A DNA stretch of 64,000 bases from Nitrosarchaeum sp. (GCA_021414365.1 JAIOOR010000013.1:145929-209928), one strand, 5' to 3'. Positions 1-10,096 are shown, numbered from the stretch's first letter. Notes: generated from the sequence alone by a model not told the origin. Program-made: numbers and translations.

Positions 1-136
1 CTGTTCTGTTTATTTAAAAATCAGAATACTGTAAATTCATTTTACCACTAGACTGTCATTTTAATGAATCCTAAATTTTAGCACTAGATTAATGATTGGC
101 ACTATCTTAAATATGATGAATGCTGATTTTTAAAAT

Positions 137-1030
137 ATGAAAACAACAATTGCCACAATCGTAGCAATACTTCTTGTTGGAACAACTGCTTCATTTGCTA
201 ATGCAAATGGAGTTCCAGATTGGGTTAAAAACAATGCAGGATGGTGGGCAGACGGAACCATAACTGAATCTGAATTTATTCAGGGAATACAATTTCTCAT
301 AAAAGATGGTATTATTGTAATTCCACCTACAGCAGTATCTGAGCAACACTCTCAATCTGTTCCAGATTGGGTTAAAAACAATGCAGGATGGTGGGCAGAC
401 GGAACCATAACTGATAGTGAATTTGTTAATGGCATTCAACATTTGATAAAGACCGGTGTCATTTCTGTTCCTACTGAATCCAAATCATCTGAACCTGTAC
501 CAAATACTGCAAACACTTCTGATTCCAAGATTGTATCTTTACAAGCAGACTTGGGAAAATGCGCAGATATTGGTAAAGCATACGAAAGATTGAACTGTGA
601 AAAAACAGCCAAGTCAAAAATCACTGAATATCAGTATGAGCAAAAAGCCACGCAATATGTCGTTGGTCCTACAACATTTTATTTCATAGGTCCTGAATTT
701 GAGGTGAGTCCAAGCGGACAAGCGCTTTTAACAATTAAGATGCTTGCTAAAAACACTGGTTCAAATGAAAATGTCTCTATGATGTGTACTGGTCCATCAA
801 TTTGTAACTATGATGTGTGGAATGGTGAAAAAGCATTCAAGTACTCAGCAACTGACTTTACTAGTGGAAACATTGTTCTAACTCCAAGACAATCAAGAGA
901 ATTTTCAATGCTGTTTGGCCCTCTCATTCCATATGGTGGAACACAATTCATCTATGATCCTACAAAAGACTATGTCTTTAGGATTTCAGAACCATGGGGA
1001 AGTGCCAATATTCCATTGGAACTCCAATGA
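137..1030 (+). CDS. Secreted protein with two tandem W-rich repeats (VPDWVKNNAGWWADGTIT..F..GIQ.LIK.G.I)
   Basis: ORF with N-terminal signal peptide; two ~35-aa repeats visible in the translation. Confidence 0.8.
   Translation: MKTTIATIVAILLVGTTASFANANGVPDWVKNNAGWWADGTITESEFIQGIQFLIKDGIIVIPPTAVSEQHSQSVPDWVKNNAGWWADGTITDSEFVNGIQHLIKTGVISVPTESKSSEPVPNTANTSDSKIVSLQADLGKCADIGKAYERLNCEKTAKSKITEYQYEQKATQYVVGPTTFYFIGPEFEVSPSGQALLTIKMLAKNTGSNENVSMMCTGPSICNYDVWNGEKAFKYSATDFTSGNIVLTPRQSREFSMLFGPLIPYGGTQFIYDPTKDYVFRISEPWGSANIPLELQ
212..267 (+). repeat. Perfect 56-bp direct repeat, copy 1 (copy 2 at 359-414)
   Basis: Identical gttccagattgggttaaaaacaatgcaggatggtgggcagacggaaccataactga in both places. Confidence 0.9.
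359..414 (+). repeat. Perfect 56-bp direct repeat, copy 2
   Basis: Same as copy 1, offset 147 bp (49 codons, in frame). Confidence 0.9.
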
Positions 1031-1037
1031 TCTTTTT

Positions 1038-1349
1038 TTATCCATAATCAATATACCTGTTATATCTTTTTTCAACATCTTTGTTCAAACCATTTGTGAT
1101 TTTTTCATACTCTTCTTGTTTCCTTATTTTGATGTATTTTACAATTTCTGAAAAGTTTTCATCTGCTTGATATGATTCAAAGATAGGCTCCATCATTTTT
1201 AGATATTCTAAAACTTTATTTCTGTATTCTTCAGGAGTGGGTTTTTTTATTTTATTTAGTCTAAACCAAACCACTGCCCAACTAGAACCTACTATGTGGG
1301 GTAGTAAATCAAAGGCCCTTTCTATCTCAAAGCGTTCATCATTTCTCAT
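1038..1349 (-). CDS. Hypothetical protein, overlaps hemB start region
   Basis: ORF directly downstream of hemB with 4-nt overlap. Confidence 0.6.
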   Translation of the reverse strand: MRNDERFEIERAFDLLPHIVGSSWAVVWFRLNKIKKPTPEEYRNKVLEYLKMMEPIFESYQADENFSEIVKYIKIRKQEEYEKITNGLNKDVEKRYNRYIDYG

Positions 1350-2329
1350 TTCTGAAGAAACTTCGCCGCTGATTTTGCAAAATATGTTACAATCATATCT
1401 GCACCAGCTCGTTTTATGCTGTATAGAATTTCTTCTGTAATGTCTTTTTCATTTACCCACCCTTGTTTGACAGCCCCTTTTACCAATGCATACTCTCCTG
1501 AAACACTATATGCCGCAACTGGCAAATTGAATCTTCGTCTGGTTTCTGCTATCAAATCCAAATATGCCAAAGCTGGTTTTATCATTACAATATCAACTCC
1601 TTCATTAACATCTGTTTCAACTTCCATCATTGCCTCACGTGAATTTGTAAATGGAACTTGGTATGTTTTTCTGTCTCCAAATTTTGGTGCACATTCTGCA
1701 GCATCTCTAAATGGTGAATAAAACGAAGAACGATGTTTTGCAGAATGTGACATTATAGAGACATCTGTAAATCCTTCATTGTCTAACGCCTTTCTTATTG
1801 CTGCAACTTGACCATCCATCATTGCAGAGGGGGAAACCGTGTCGACTCCTGCTTTTGCTTGACTAACTGCAATCTTTGCTAGTGTTTCTAAACTTGAATC
1901 ATTATCAATTTTATCTCCTTTGACAATTCCACAATGACCTGTAGAAGTAAATTGGCACAAACATACGTCTGCCATTATCACTATTTTATCTCCAAAATTT
2001 TTTCTTATTTGAGAAATTGTTTTTTGAACAATTCCATTATCATCATATGCTGAACTGCCACTCTCATCTTTTTTTGTAGGAATTCCAAATAACATGATGG
2101 CAGGAATGCCTAAATCTGAAATCGTTCCTACTTCATCATTGATGTCATCTATTGGCAATCTTTCAATTTCTGACATTGACTCTACTTTGATTCTTGTTTT
2201 TAGATCCTCTTGAACAAACACTGGGCAGATTAAATCTCTGGGAGTTAAAGTGGTTTCTTGAATTAATTCCCGCATCTTTTCAGAAGTTCGTAATCTGCGA
2301 AGACGTCTAATTGGAAATGACATTGTCAA
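1346..2329 (-). CDS. hemB: Porphobilinogen synthase (delta-aminolevulinic acid dehydratase)
   Basis: RRLR..., DVCLCQFTSTGHCG, PSAMMDGQVAAIR, MIKPALAYLDLI motifs. Confidence 0.95.
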   Translation of the reverse strand: MTMSFPIRRLRRLRTSEKMRELIQETTLTPRDLICPVFVQEDLKTRIKVESMSEIERLPIDDINDEVGTISDLGIPAIMLFGIPTKKDESGSSAYDDNGIVQKTISQIRKNFGDKIVIMADVCLCQFTSTGHCGIVKGDKIDNDSSLETLAKIAVSQAKAGVDTVSPSAMMDGQVAAIRKALDNEGFTDVSIMSHSAKHRSSFYSPFRDAAECAPKFGDRKTYQVPFTNSREAMMEVETDVNEGVDIVMIKPALAYLDLIAETRRRFNLPVAAYSVSGEYALVKGAVKQGWVNEKDITEEILYSIKRAGADMIVTYFAKSAAKFLQK

Positions 2330-2354
2330 AATTCATTTGTGGTATGATATAATT

Positions 2355-3626
2355 CTAGTCTAATTCCTTTTGTTTTTTATAGTCAAATAATTTGCTAGCC
2401 ATTTCAATAATGTCAGGCTTGCCTTGCTCTGATGCTTTGCGAATATTATTCATAGGTGTTGATACTATACTTTCTACAACTGCTTTTGTTAATTCTTCTA
2501 TGATTTTGATTTTTTTCTCGTCTTTTTCATTAAGCATTTGAAGTGCCTTTTGCAATTCCTTTTCTCTTAGTGAATCAATGCTTTTGAATACGTCTTTAAC
2601 AAGTGGTTCTGCATCTAATCTTTTCATTGAAGCCTCTAGTACAGATATTTCTTCGTTAATTATATTTTCGACGCTTTTTATCTTGTTTAATCGTGATTTC
2701 ATATTTTTTTCAACCATTTCTGCAATCTGATCCAAATTCATTAGTTTGACCCTTCCAACAGTTGCAACTTTTTCATCAACTGTTCTTGGATTTGATAAAT
2801 CTAAAATCATCATTCCGTTTTTCCTTCCTTTCATCGCTTTAATTATTCTCTCTTGGGTAACTAGAAAGTAAGGTGCAGTTGTAGCAACAAACAAAACATC
2901 ATAATTTTCAAATCCTGATAAAACATCTTCAAATTTTATTGGTCTTCCACCCATAGTTTCACAAAATGCCTGTGATCTTTCAATTGTTCTGCTAGTCACA
3001 ACAAAATCATACCCTCTACGTCCAAGTGATTTTGCAACCAGTGTTGACACTTCCCCTGTACCAATTACCAAAATCTTTTTTAGTTTTAATTCATCAATAT
3101 TTTCTTCTGCTAACTTAACTGCCATTGAACCTACTGAAATTCCACCACGATTAATTCCTGTAGAGTTTCTAATTCTAGTTCCTATTCGTATCGCTTTATC
3201 AAATAAATTATTGAGATGCTGACCTGATGCCTTTGCATTTCTAGCTGATGTTATGGAGTTTTTTATCTGTCCCAAAATTTGTTCTTCTCCTACTACCATT
3301 GAATCTAATCCAGATGTGAGTTTTAGTAAATGATGTAATGCTTCCCCATTTTCTACAAATTCTATATTTTCCTTAAATGCTTCTTCTTCCAAACCCGTCA
3401 GTGAGGCCCATGTTTTTTTAATCTTATTGATGTCATAATTTTCAGCTTTGCCAAATAATTCAATTCTGTTACATGTTTGAATTATCACACATTCATCCAA
3501 GCCTGAATGTTCTTTGAATTGCACATACGCATTTTCCAAATCCCTAATGGTAAATCTCTCAAGAATATGAATTGGTGAATTACGAAAAGTAACACGTGCA
3601 TTTATTATATTTTGGTTCATTTCCAA
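2355..3626 (-). CDS. hemA: Glutamyl-tRNA reductase
   Basis: TCNRIE motif, GLDSMVVGEEQILGQ, NADPH-binding region. Confidence 0.95.
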   Translation of the reverse strand: MEMNQNIINARVTFRNSPIHILERFTIRDLENAYVQFKEHSGLDECVIIQTCNRIELFGKAENYDINKIKKTWASLTGLEEEAFKENIEFVENGEALHHLLKLTSGLDSMVVGEEQILGQIKNSITSARNAKASGQHLNNLFDKAIRIGTRIRNSTGINRGGISVGSMAVKLAEENIDELKLKKILVIGTGEVSTLVAKSLGRRGYDFVVTSRTIERSQAFCETMGGRPIKFEDVLSGFENYDVLFVATTAPYFLVTQERIIKAMKGRKNGMMILDLSNPRTVDEKVATVGRVKLMNLDQIAEMVEKNMKSRLNKIKSVENIINEEISVLEASMKRLDAEPLVKDVFKSIDSLREKELQKALQMLNEKDEKKIKIIEELTKAVVESIVSTPMNNIRKASEQGKPDIIEMASKLFDYKKQKELD

Positions 3627-4270
3627 TTACTCAATACTGTTATTGCTTGCTTTTCAGCTTTTTTCAACTGTCCATCTTTTATTAACTGTTTAATCTCTTT
3701 ATCGCTCATTATGCTTTGCAAATACCTTTTTCTCTTATTTTGAGTCGAGATCGAGTTTTTGGCAAGATCTCTTAGTATATTTTGAATTTTTATCTGATTA
3801 ATCTCCTCTTTGGTGATTATTCTTCTAAATATTTTTTCTGATTCAATTCTCAGTTTTTTTGACATCGCAGGACTCTTCCCCCCAGTAAATATTGCAATCT
3901 GAATAATATTTTCAAAGTCTATGATCGCAGGGTTGGCAAAATCACTTGATTCTGGATTATCTGAACTATATGTCATAATTTTCCTTTTTTTGGATTCATT
4001 GATTATTTTCTGATTTAATTCTTTATTGTCAGTTGTTGTAATTACCATGTATGGTTTGTACGCTAAAAGAGATGCGGTGTTTTGGATTTTTTGTTTTTTA
4101 AATTTTATTTTTTTATTTTTCACCAGTGTTTTTATTTGATTATTTATGACATTGCTAATTACTATGATTTGACAATTTTCTCTTAATAATGAATTAATTC
4201 TCTTTAGAGCTTCATTTCCACCACCAATGACAATAACTAATCTACCTTTCAGATTTAGGTGGATTATCAT
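3617..4270 (-). CDS. Precorrin-2 dehydrogenase / sirohydrochlorin ferrochelatase-like (Met8/CysG N-terminal type)
   Basis: LKGRLVIVIGGGNEALKRINSLL Rossmann start, next to hemA. Confidence 0.85.
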   Translation of the reverse strand: MIIHLNLKGRLVIVIGGGNEALKRINSLLRENCQIIVISNVINNQIKTLVKNKKIKFKKQKIQNTASLLAYKPYMVITTTDNKELNQKIINESKKRKIMTYSSDNPESSDFANPAIIDFENIIQIAIFTGGKSPAMSKKLRIESEKIFRRIITKEEINQIKIQNILRDLAKNSISTQNKRKRYLQSIMSDKEIKQLIKDGQLKKAEKQAITVLSNWK

Positions 4271-4342
4271 CGATCAAAGGGACTAAAGTTTCTATTTATA
4301 GATTCAAAATGTGTGCGTAATGCCACCCAGCTACATTTTTAA

Positions 4343-5395
4343 TTGAATAATGTAGTTAGTGAGATATTGACTCAATCCATGGACAATCTGGATAAAGAGA
4401 TTCTAAACGAAATTCAATGGACTTTTCCTCTTACTCCAAAACCTTTTGATGATATTGCAAAAAAATTTCAAACCACACCTAAAATTATTAAAGAACGACT
4501 AATCAATCTCAAAAAAATTGGAGTGCTTCGACAACTAAGTGCAATATTTGACACTAGACGTCTTGGTTACAAAAGTTCACTGGTCGCAATGGAGATTGAA
4601 CCAAACCAATTGGAATTTGTTGCAAATCAAATTAATCGCCATCCAGGAGTTAGTCATAATTATGAACGAGATCATCAGTTTAATCTCTGGTTTACTCTGG
4701 CAGTACCGCCAGGTTCTGATTTGAAGACTGAAGTGGACAAGTTTTCTGTATTAAAAGGAATCAAAAAAGTCAGGATGTTGCCTACTATTCAATTATTTAA
4801 GATTGGAGTAAAGTTGGATATGGTTGATGAAAAAAAACACGATATTGCTCCAACTGAAGAAAAAAAAGAAATTAAAAACATAAAATTTGTTCCGACGGAA
4901 CAAGACAAAGAGTTTATTCGTGAAATGCAAAAAGATATGGAAATAACTGATAGACCATTTCTAAACTCTGCAAAAAAATTAGGACTAACTGAATCTGAAT
5001 TATTTGAGAAGATGAAATACTATGAAAACATTGGAGTGATGAGACGATTTGCTGCAATTCTAAGACACAGAGAGGTTGGTTTTACAGCAAATGGGATGAT
5101 TGTTTGGAATGTTCCTGATGATAAAATTTCTGAAGTAGGTTCAAAACTAGGTGCCTTCCCGCAAGTAAGTCATTGTTATCAAAGACCAATTTATCCTGAT
5201 TGGCCATACAGTGTATTTTCTATGATTCATTGTAAATCTGAAGAAGAAGCAGGAGAAATGGCAAAAACAATCCAAAACCAAATTCATGTAGATGATTATA
5301 AAATACTGTTTAGTACACGTGAATTCAAAAAGACACGAGTAGAATATTTTGTTGAAAATAATTTTAGTATAGAAGAAACAATCCCACTTTCTTAA
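4343..5395 (+). CDS. Two-domain Lrp/AsnC-like protein, siroheme decarboxylase AhbA/AhbB type (fused)
   Basis: Two repeated HTH+AsnC-like halves (LDKEILNEIQWTFPLTPKPF..., FIREMQKDMEITDRPF...), divergent from heme genes; TTG start assumed, ATG at 4379 also possible. Confidence 0.8.
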   Translation: MNNVVSEILTQSMDNLDKEILNEIQWTFPLTPKPFDDIAKKFQTTPKIIKERLINLKKIGVLRQLSAIFDTRRLGYKSSLVAMEIEPNQLEFVANQINRHPGVSHNYERDHQFNLWFTLAVPPGSDLKTEVDKFSVLKGIKKVRMLPTIQLFKIGVKLDMVDEKKHDIAPTEEKKEIKNIKFVPTEQDKEFIREMQKDMEITDRPFLNSAKKLGLTESELFEKMKYYENIGVMRRFAAILRHREVGFTANGMIVWNVPDDKISEVGSKLGAFPQVSHCYQRPIYPDWPYSVFSMIHCKSEEEAGEMAKTIQNQIHVDDYKILFSTREFKKTRVEYFVENNFSIEETIPLS

Positions 5396-5730
5396 AATTC
5401 ATTTTCGTCATGTCCTACAACATGAATCGTGCAAAAATACTGATCATTCATGTTACAATAATACGCTGAATTATCGCCACAAATTCTACATGCTGGTTTT
5501 TCATCGTGCTCGGATAGCTTTGTATGGTAAACCTTGCTTCTACTTGACACGTTTGAATCTTTATAAATTCTAGATATGTTGGAAAAATATTCCAAATCTT
5601 CTGGATTTAGCTCTTTTTGGTTTTTTAATTTCTTAATTATTGCATTCCATTTTTTATATTCTCCAATTTTTGCTAGCTTCATTCTTTCAATAATCTCTAA
5701 TGTCTTGTTGACATCAATTGATTTGTCCAT
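5392..5730 (-). CDS. Hypothetical protein with C-terminal Cys/His cluster (CRICG..YYC...FC..H)
   Basis: ORF, possible zinc-binding motif. Confidence 0.6.
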   Translation of the reverse strand: MDKSIDVNKTLEIIERMKLAKIGEYKKWNAIIKKLKNQKELNPEDLEYFSNISRIYKDSNVSSRSKVYHTKLSEHDEKPACRICGDNSAYYCNMNDQYFCTIHVVGHDENEF

Positions 5731-5737
5731 TTGATGA

Positions 5738-6733
5738 CTAGTTTGCTTGTGTTGCTTTTAGTTCGTATGATGGCCATGTGTTGTATAGATCATCTATTTC
5801 TTTCATGTCTGAAGAATTTAGATATCTTCCATCTGATATTGCTGCAAAGGTTTCAATCTCTTCCACACTTACAACTGTAGGAAGTACAGACGCAATTGCT
5901 TTTTTTGATAAGATAAATTTTATTGCAAATTCTGTAATGTTTAACCCATTGCGCTCAGCAATTGGTCTGAATTGTTCTACTTTTTTTAGTGCTTCTTGCC
6001 TCCATTCCATTTTTCTGTCTTTTCTGTGATCATTGCTTGGAATTACTGTTTCTGCTTTTACTTTACCCGTTAAAATTCCTGAAGCATCTGGAACTCTAAC
6101 TAAAATTCCGACATTTTGTTTTTCTGCCTTTGCAATTAACTCATTACCTGGTGTTTGCTCTAAAATATTGTATACTGTTTGCACTGCAGACACACTTTTT
6201 CTTTCCATTGCTTCTAGGCCTTCTTGTGTCCATCCTATGGCAGGACCCAATGCAACTTGTGCTGATTTTATTCTTCCTTCTTGAATCAATTTATCAAAAG
6301 TCTCAAAAGTAGAATCATCTCTTATGTGATTTAACTTTGGATTGTGCAATCCATACGAATCAACATAATCGGTTTGTAATCTTTCCAGTGAAGCATTTAG
6401 TGCTTTTTGTGTAAATTCCGGATCAAATCTTTGAGGTAATTCTGCATGGCCTATTTGTTCAACACCTGCAAAGTCATAACCGTATTTTGTTGAAATTATT
6501 ACTTCGTCTCTCATTCCTTTGAATACTTGACCTATGAGTTTCTCGCTAATTCCTTTACCATACATATCTGCAGTTTCAAAAAAGTTAATTCCTAGATCAT
6601 ATGCTTTTTTGAGCATACGTTTTGCTTCGTCTTCTTCAATTTTTTTACCCCACCAATCAAGACCTATTGTCCATGCGCCAAATCCTATTTCAGAAACTCT
6701 GATTCCGCTTTTTCCTAATGTCTTGTATTTCAT
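5738..6733 (-). CDS. Aldo/keto reductase
   Basis: MKYKTLGKSGIRVSEIGFGAW, FFETADMYGKG motifs. Confidence 0.93.
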   Translation of the reverse strand: MKYKTLGKSGIRVSEIGFGAWTIGLDWWGKKIEEDEAKRMLKKAYDLGINFFETADMYGKGISEKLIGQVFKGMRDEVIISTKYGYDFAGVEQIGHAELPQRFDPEFTQKALNASLERLQTDYVDSYGLHNPKLNHIRDDSTFETFDKLIQEGRIKSAQVALGPAIGWTQEGLEAMERKSVSAVQTVYNILEQTPGNELIAKAEKQNVGILVRVPDASGILTGKVKAETVIPSNDHRKDRKMEWRQEALKKVEQFRPIAERNGLNITEFAIKFILSKKAIASVLPTVVSVEEIETFAAISDGRYLNSSDMKEIDDLYNTWPSYELKATQAN

Positions 6734-7275
6734 TCTATTGTCTCCATGAATTTGTCTAGTTTCGGTTTTATTTCTATATCGCTCAAAACTGCTTTTCCGA
6801 CAGGAATTTCTTCATTTATGTTTATCCAAGATTTGCAGCCCTGATACTCGAATTTTAGAGGTATGTTTAACTCTGGAATTTTATATATTTTGAGAAATAT
6901 TGCTTTCATTGGATTCTCTGACTTCCAATTTCTTCTTTCATCGATGTATGAATCACTCCAAATGTGAAATACTGATAATTTTTTGATTGTTTCTTCTGAT
7001 GAAACATCTGCCTCTGATAACACTTCTGCATATGATGTAATTTTATTAAATCCGTTTTTAGGTGGATTTGCTTTTACTTGTTCACAATATTTGTGGAATT
7101 GTGGTTTTATGTGATTGCTTTCTTGATGTTCTTGTGTTGGAAATAGTAAAAATTTTTTTGATTCAATTTTGAATCCTGACGCCACATCCAGTATGCCGCC
7201 TTTTCTCAAAATAACTGTCTGATCACCGTTTTCTAGGGCTTGAACAACTGTAGCCCATTCTTTTAGCGATTTCAC
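6730..7275 (-). CDS. DUF1802-like protein
   Basis: VVQALENGDQTVILRKGGILD...FLLFPTQEHQ pattern; GTG start at 7275-7273 overlaps upstream stop, so the listed ATG at 7320 is probably too far upstream. Confidence 0.75.
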   Translation of the reverse strand: MKSLKEWATVVQALENGDQTVILRKGGILDVASGFKIESKKFLLFPTQEHQESNHIKPQFHKYCEQVKANPPKNGFNKITSYAEVLSEADVSSEETIKKLSVFHIWSDSYIDERRNWKSENPMKAIFLKIYKIPELNIPLKFEYQGCKSWININEEIPVGKAVLSDIEIKPKLDKFMETIE

Positions 7276-7952
7276 TAACCTAAACTTCCTATCAAAGGAA
7301 CAATGTCTTTTTTGACACACACAATCATTGGTATATCGTTTTTGACATATCTTGAAACTTTTGTTTCTCTCAAATCCATGATCAAATCTTGAAAATCTCT
7401 AATCTCATCCACCTCAAATGCTAACATGAAATCTTCATCATGAATTCCAAAAGAGTATGTCGTGTTTAGAATTATTTGCGGATATTTTTTACTAACTTCA
7501 ATATGTTCATCCATTATCGCTTGTTTTTCTTCTTTAGGTAGTAGATACCATTCTCTAGTTTTTGTAAATGGATATACAATTACATGTTTTCTTGTTTCGT
7601 TTTCTACGATAAATCCTAATGGTTTTCCTTTTTCCACATAAATTGATGGTCTTGTACATGAAAGATATGTTTTTGATGGAATTATGTATTTGCCAAAAAC
7701 AGTTGTGTATAGTTTTGCTATTGCATTTTGAATTTCATCAACTGTTTTTGCTTTAAACCAAATTAAAAAATCTGCATCATCTCTTAATCCTAAAGTTGAA
7801 TATGTTCTGAATTTTATTCCTGAATTTTTAAGTACTATTTCTACCTCTTTGGCTGATTCCTCTTTTGCTAAATCTGCCATCCATCTCCATTTAGGATCAA
7901 CTTTGAAGAATGAAAAATTGAAAAAATATTGTTCGCTATTACATTCTTCCAT
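7275..7952 (-). CDS. Chlorite dismutase-like / coproheme decarboxylase-like heme protein
   Basis: YPFTKTREWYLLPKEEKQAIMDEHIEVSKKYP and SFGIHDEDFMLAFEVD motifs. Confidence 0.85.
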   Translation of the reverse strand: MEECNSEQYFFNFSFFKVDPKWRWMADLAKEESAKEVEIVLKNSGIKFRTYSTLGLRDDADFLIWFKAKTVDEIQNAIAKLYTTVFGKYIIPSKTYLSCTRPSIYVEKGKPLGFIVENETRKHVIVYPFTKTREWYLLPKEEKQAIMDEHIEVSKKYPQIILNTTYSFGIHDEDFMLAFEVDEIRDFQDLIMDLRETKVSRYVKNDIPMIVCVKKDIVPLIGSLG

Positions 7953-7996
7953 AGATTCTCTTTTTTTGAACCCTATTTAAACAAAAACTAGATTAT

Positions 7997-8209
7997 CTAA
8001 TGTTGGATTTGTATTATTTTTTGTCTGTATTTGTGCCCTGATTTTATTTGAACCCTTGATGATGGTATTTTGAAATGTTTTGCTAATTTTTTTACTATTT
8101 CTTTATTTGCATCCCCCCTAACTGGCTTTGATTTTATTCCTACTGTGATTTGATTATCTTTGATGATTAGAATTTCTTTGTTAAACTCTACTGCTACTTG
8201 GTATAACAC
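7997..8209 (-). CDS. DUF167 (YggU-like) protein
   Basis: VGIKSKPVRGDANKEIVKKLAKHFKIPSSRVQIKSGHKYRQKIIQI. Confidence 0.85.
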   Translation of the reverse strand: MLYQVAVEFNKEILIIKDNQITVGIKSKPVRGDANKEIVKKLAKHFKIPSSRVQIKSGHKYRQKIIQIQH

Positions 8210-8272
8210 ATAAACTCTACAAAATTATTACTGCATAAACTTGTTTATTCTAAAATTATTGTTAAAAATTGA

Positions 8273-9052
8273 TTATACTTTTTGTTCTAAAACCCAATCA
8301 TATCCCTCGCTTTCTAATTTGTCTGCAAGGGATGCATCACCAGTTTTCAAGATTTGACCTCTAGCAAAGACATGAACATAATCTAATTTGTCTAAGAATT
8401 TCAAAATTCTTGCATAATGGGTAATCACAATTACTGTTGAATCTTTTCCTGAGACTTGGCTTATTGCCTTTGCAACTGCCTGAACTGCATCAATGTCTAA
8501 TCCAGAATCTGGTTCATCTAAAATTGAAATTTTTGGTTTCAGTACGGCCATCTGTAATACTTCGGCACGTTTCTTCTCCCCGCCAGAGAATCCTTCGTTG
8601 AGATATCTAGAAAGAAATTCTTCTTTTAATCCAACTTTATTTAAATTTTCTTTAAGATATTTCTGAAACTCTCTTACTGTGATGAACACTTCTCTGTCTT
8701 CACCTTGCAGTGCCTTGCTTAGTGAATTGTATGCTGTTCTCAAAAAGTGTGAAAATCCTACTCCTGATACCTCTGTTGGATATTGAAATCCCAAAAACAA
8801 TCCTTTTTTTGCACGTTCATCTGCAGATAATTCTAAAATGCTTTCACCGTCTAACAAAATATCTCCTTTTGTTACCTCGTATTTTGGGTGTGCAAGTAAT
8901 GTGTATGCTAAAGTGCTTTTTCCAGAACCGTTAGGTCCCATTATGGCGTGTACTTCTCCTGGACCTGTTTTCAAATTTACTCCTTTGAGAATTTCTTTGC
9001 CTTCACGTGTTACATGAAGATCTTTAATCTCAAGTACTGCCATGGATAACAC
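8273..9052 (-). CDS. sufC: Fe-S assembly ATPase SufC
   Basis: GPNGSGKSTLA, FSGGEKKRAEVLQM, DEPDSGLDIDA. Confidence 0.95.
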   Translation of the reverse strand: MLSMAVLEIKDLHVTREGKEILKGVNLKTGPGEVHAIMGPNGSGKSTLAYTLLAHPKYEVTKGDILLDGESILELSADERAKKGLFLGFQYPTEVSGVGFSHFLRTAYNSLSKALQGEDREVFITVREFQKYLKENLNKVGLKEEFLSRYLNEGFSGGEKKRAEVLQMAVLKPKISILDEPDSGLDIDAVQAVAKAISQVSGKDSTVIVITHYARILKFLDKLDYVHVFARGQILKTGDASLADKLESEGYDWVLEQKV

Positions 9053-9128
9053 TGTTATGTTTCTATATATAATACCGACGAAATTTAGCTAATCCTAACA
9101 GCTTTTTTTAAAATAATAAATAAAATGA

Positions 9129-9138
9129 GGGGGGGGGG
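9129..9138. repeat. Homopolymer G10 (C10 on the tfb coding strand)
   Basis: gagggggggggga 1 nt after the tfb stop codon. Confidence 0.9.
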
Positions 9139-9139
9139 A

Positions 9140-10096
9140 TTAAAATTTGGCCAGAGATGGTCTCAAAGTAATTTTGAGTTTGTAATATGTTAGAATCTCT
9201 TTACATCTGTTTCTGATAGTGACTTCTGTGACACCTGCAATACTTGATACATCTCTTTGAAGGACGTTTTGTCCAAGCAACACTGATGCAACATACAGAT
9301 ATGCTGCAGCAATTCCATTTGGAGCTTTTCCATCTGAAATGCTACTTCCTTTAGTTTTTTCTGCTATTTCCAAAGCTAGTCTTTCAACTCTAACTTCAGT
9401 TTGTGTCATGTTTGCAATCTTTGAGATGTATTTGTCCATGGTAACTACTGGAGCATTAACATGACCCATTTCCATTACCATAGTTCTATAGTATTTTGCT
9501 GCAAGTTTTGTTTTTGACTTGACATCTTTTGGTGCACATATTCCTCTACAAATTTCTTCTAGTGATCTTACTACATCACATTGTTTGCATGCCATGTAAA
9601 TTGTAGCTGCTGTAATACTAGCTACTGATTTTCCCTTTACTTCTACATGTCCATCCAAATTTCTGTATATCATAGAAGCAGTTTCCAAGACATTTTTTGA
9701 AAGATTTAGACCATCACATGTTTCACCTAATTTTGATAAAACATTTGCCAATCTTCTTTCTCTTGGTGAGGAAACGCGGACTCTTTGTTGCCATTTTCTG
9801 AGACTGTGCATTTGATTTGCAACTTGGTGGTTGATTGTTTTTCCACTAAAGTCTTTTGTGCTAATTGATATCTCAGTTGTTATTCCCAAATCGTGTTGAG
9901 AATAAGTTGTTTGTCCTGTTGCTCTTGCTAGCTTCATTCTATCTTCGAGATTCGAGCTTTTTGTTTCTGGACCATAATCTACCATCTGTTCTGCAACAAC
10001 TACGCCGCAGCCAGAGCAGATTATTTCACCATTCTGAATGTCATCTACCAATGATGCTTTACATTCAGGACAGCTTTGTGTTTGTAATATGTTCAT
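9140..10096 (-). CDS. tfb: Transcription initiation factor IIB
   Basis: N-terminal zinc ribbon CPEC..C..CG plus two cyclin repeats. Confidence 0.95.
   Translation of the reverse strand: MNILQTQSCPECKASLVDDIQNGEIICSGCGVVVAEQMVDYGPETKSSNLEDRMKLARATGQTTYSQHDLGITTEISISTKDFSGKTINHQVANQMHSLRKWQQRVRVSSPRERRLANVLSKLGETCDGLNLSKNVLETASMIYRNLDGHVEVKGKSVASITAATIYMACKQCDVVRSLEEICRGICAPKDVKSKTKLAAKYYRTMVMEMGHVNAPVVTMDKYISKIANMTQTEVRVERLALEIAEKTKGSSISDGKAPNGIAAAYLYVASVLLGQNVLQRDVSSIAGVTEVTIRNRCKEILTYYKLKITLRPSLAKF

Noticed and set aside
191-442. 83-aa minus ORF with repeated SYGSVCPPSCIVFNPIWN
   Set aside because: Antisense shadow of the duplicated repeat in the secreted protein at 137-1030.
7275-7320. 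N-terminal extension MCQKRHCSFDRKFRL of the DUF1802-like ORF
   Set aside because: It overlaps the Cld-like CDS; a GTG start at 7275 overlapping the upstream TAG fits better.
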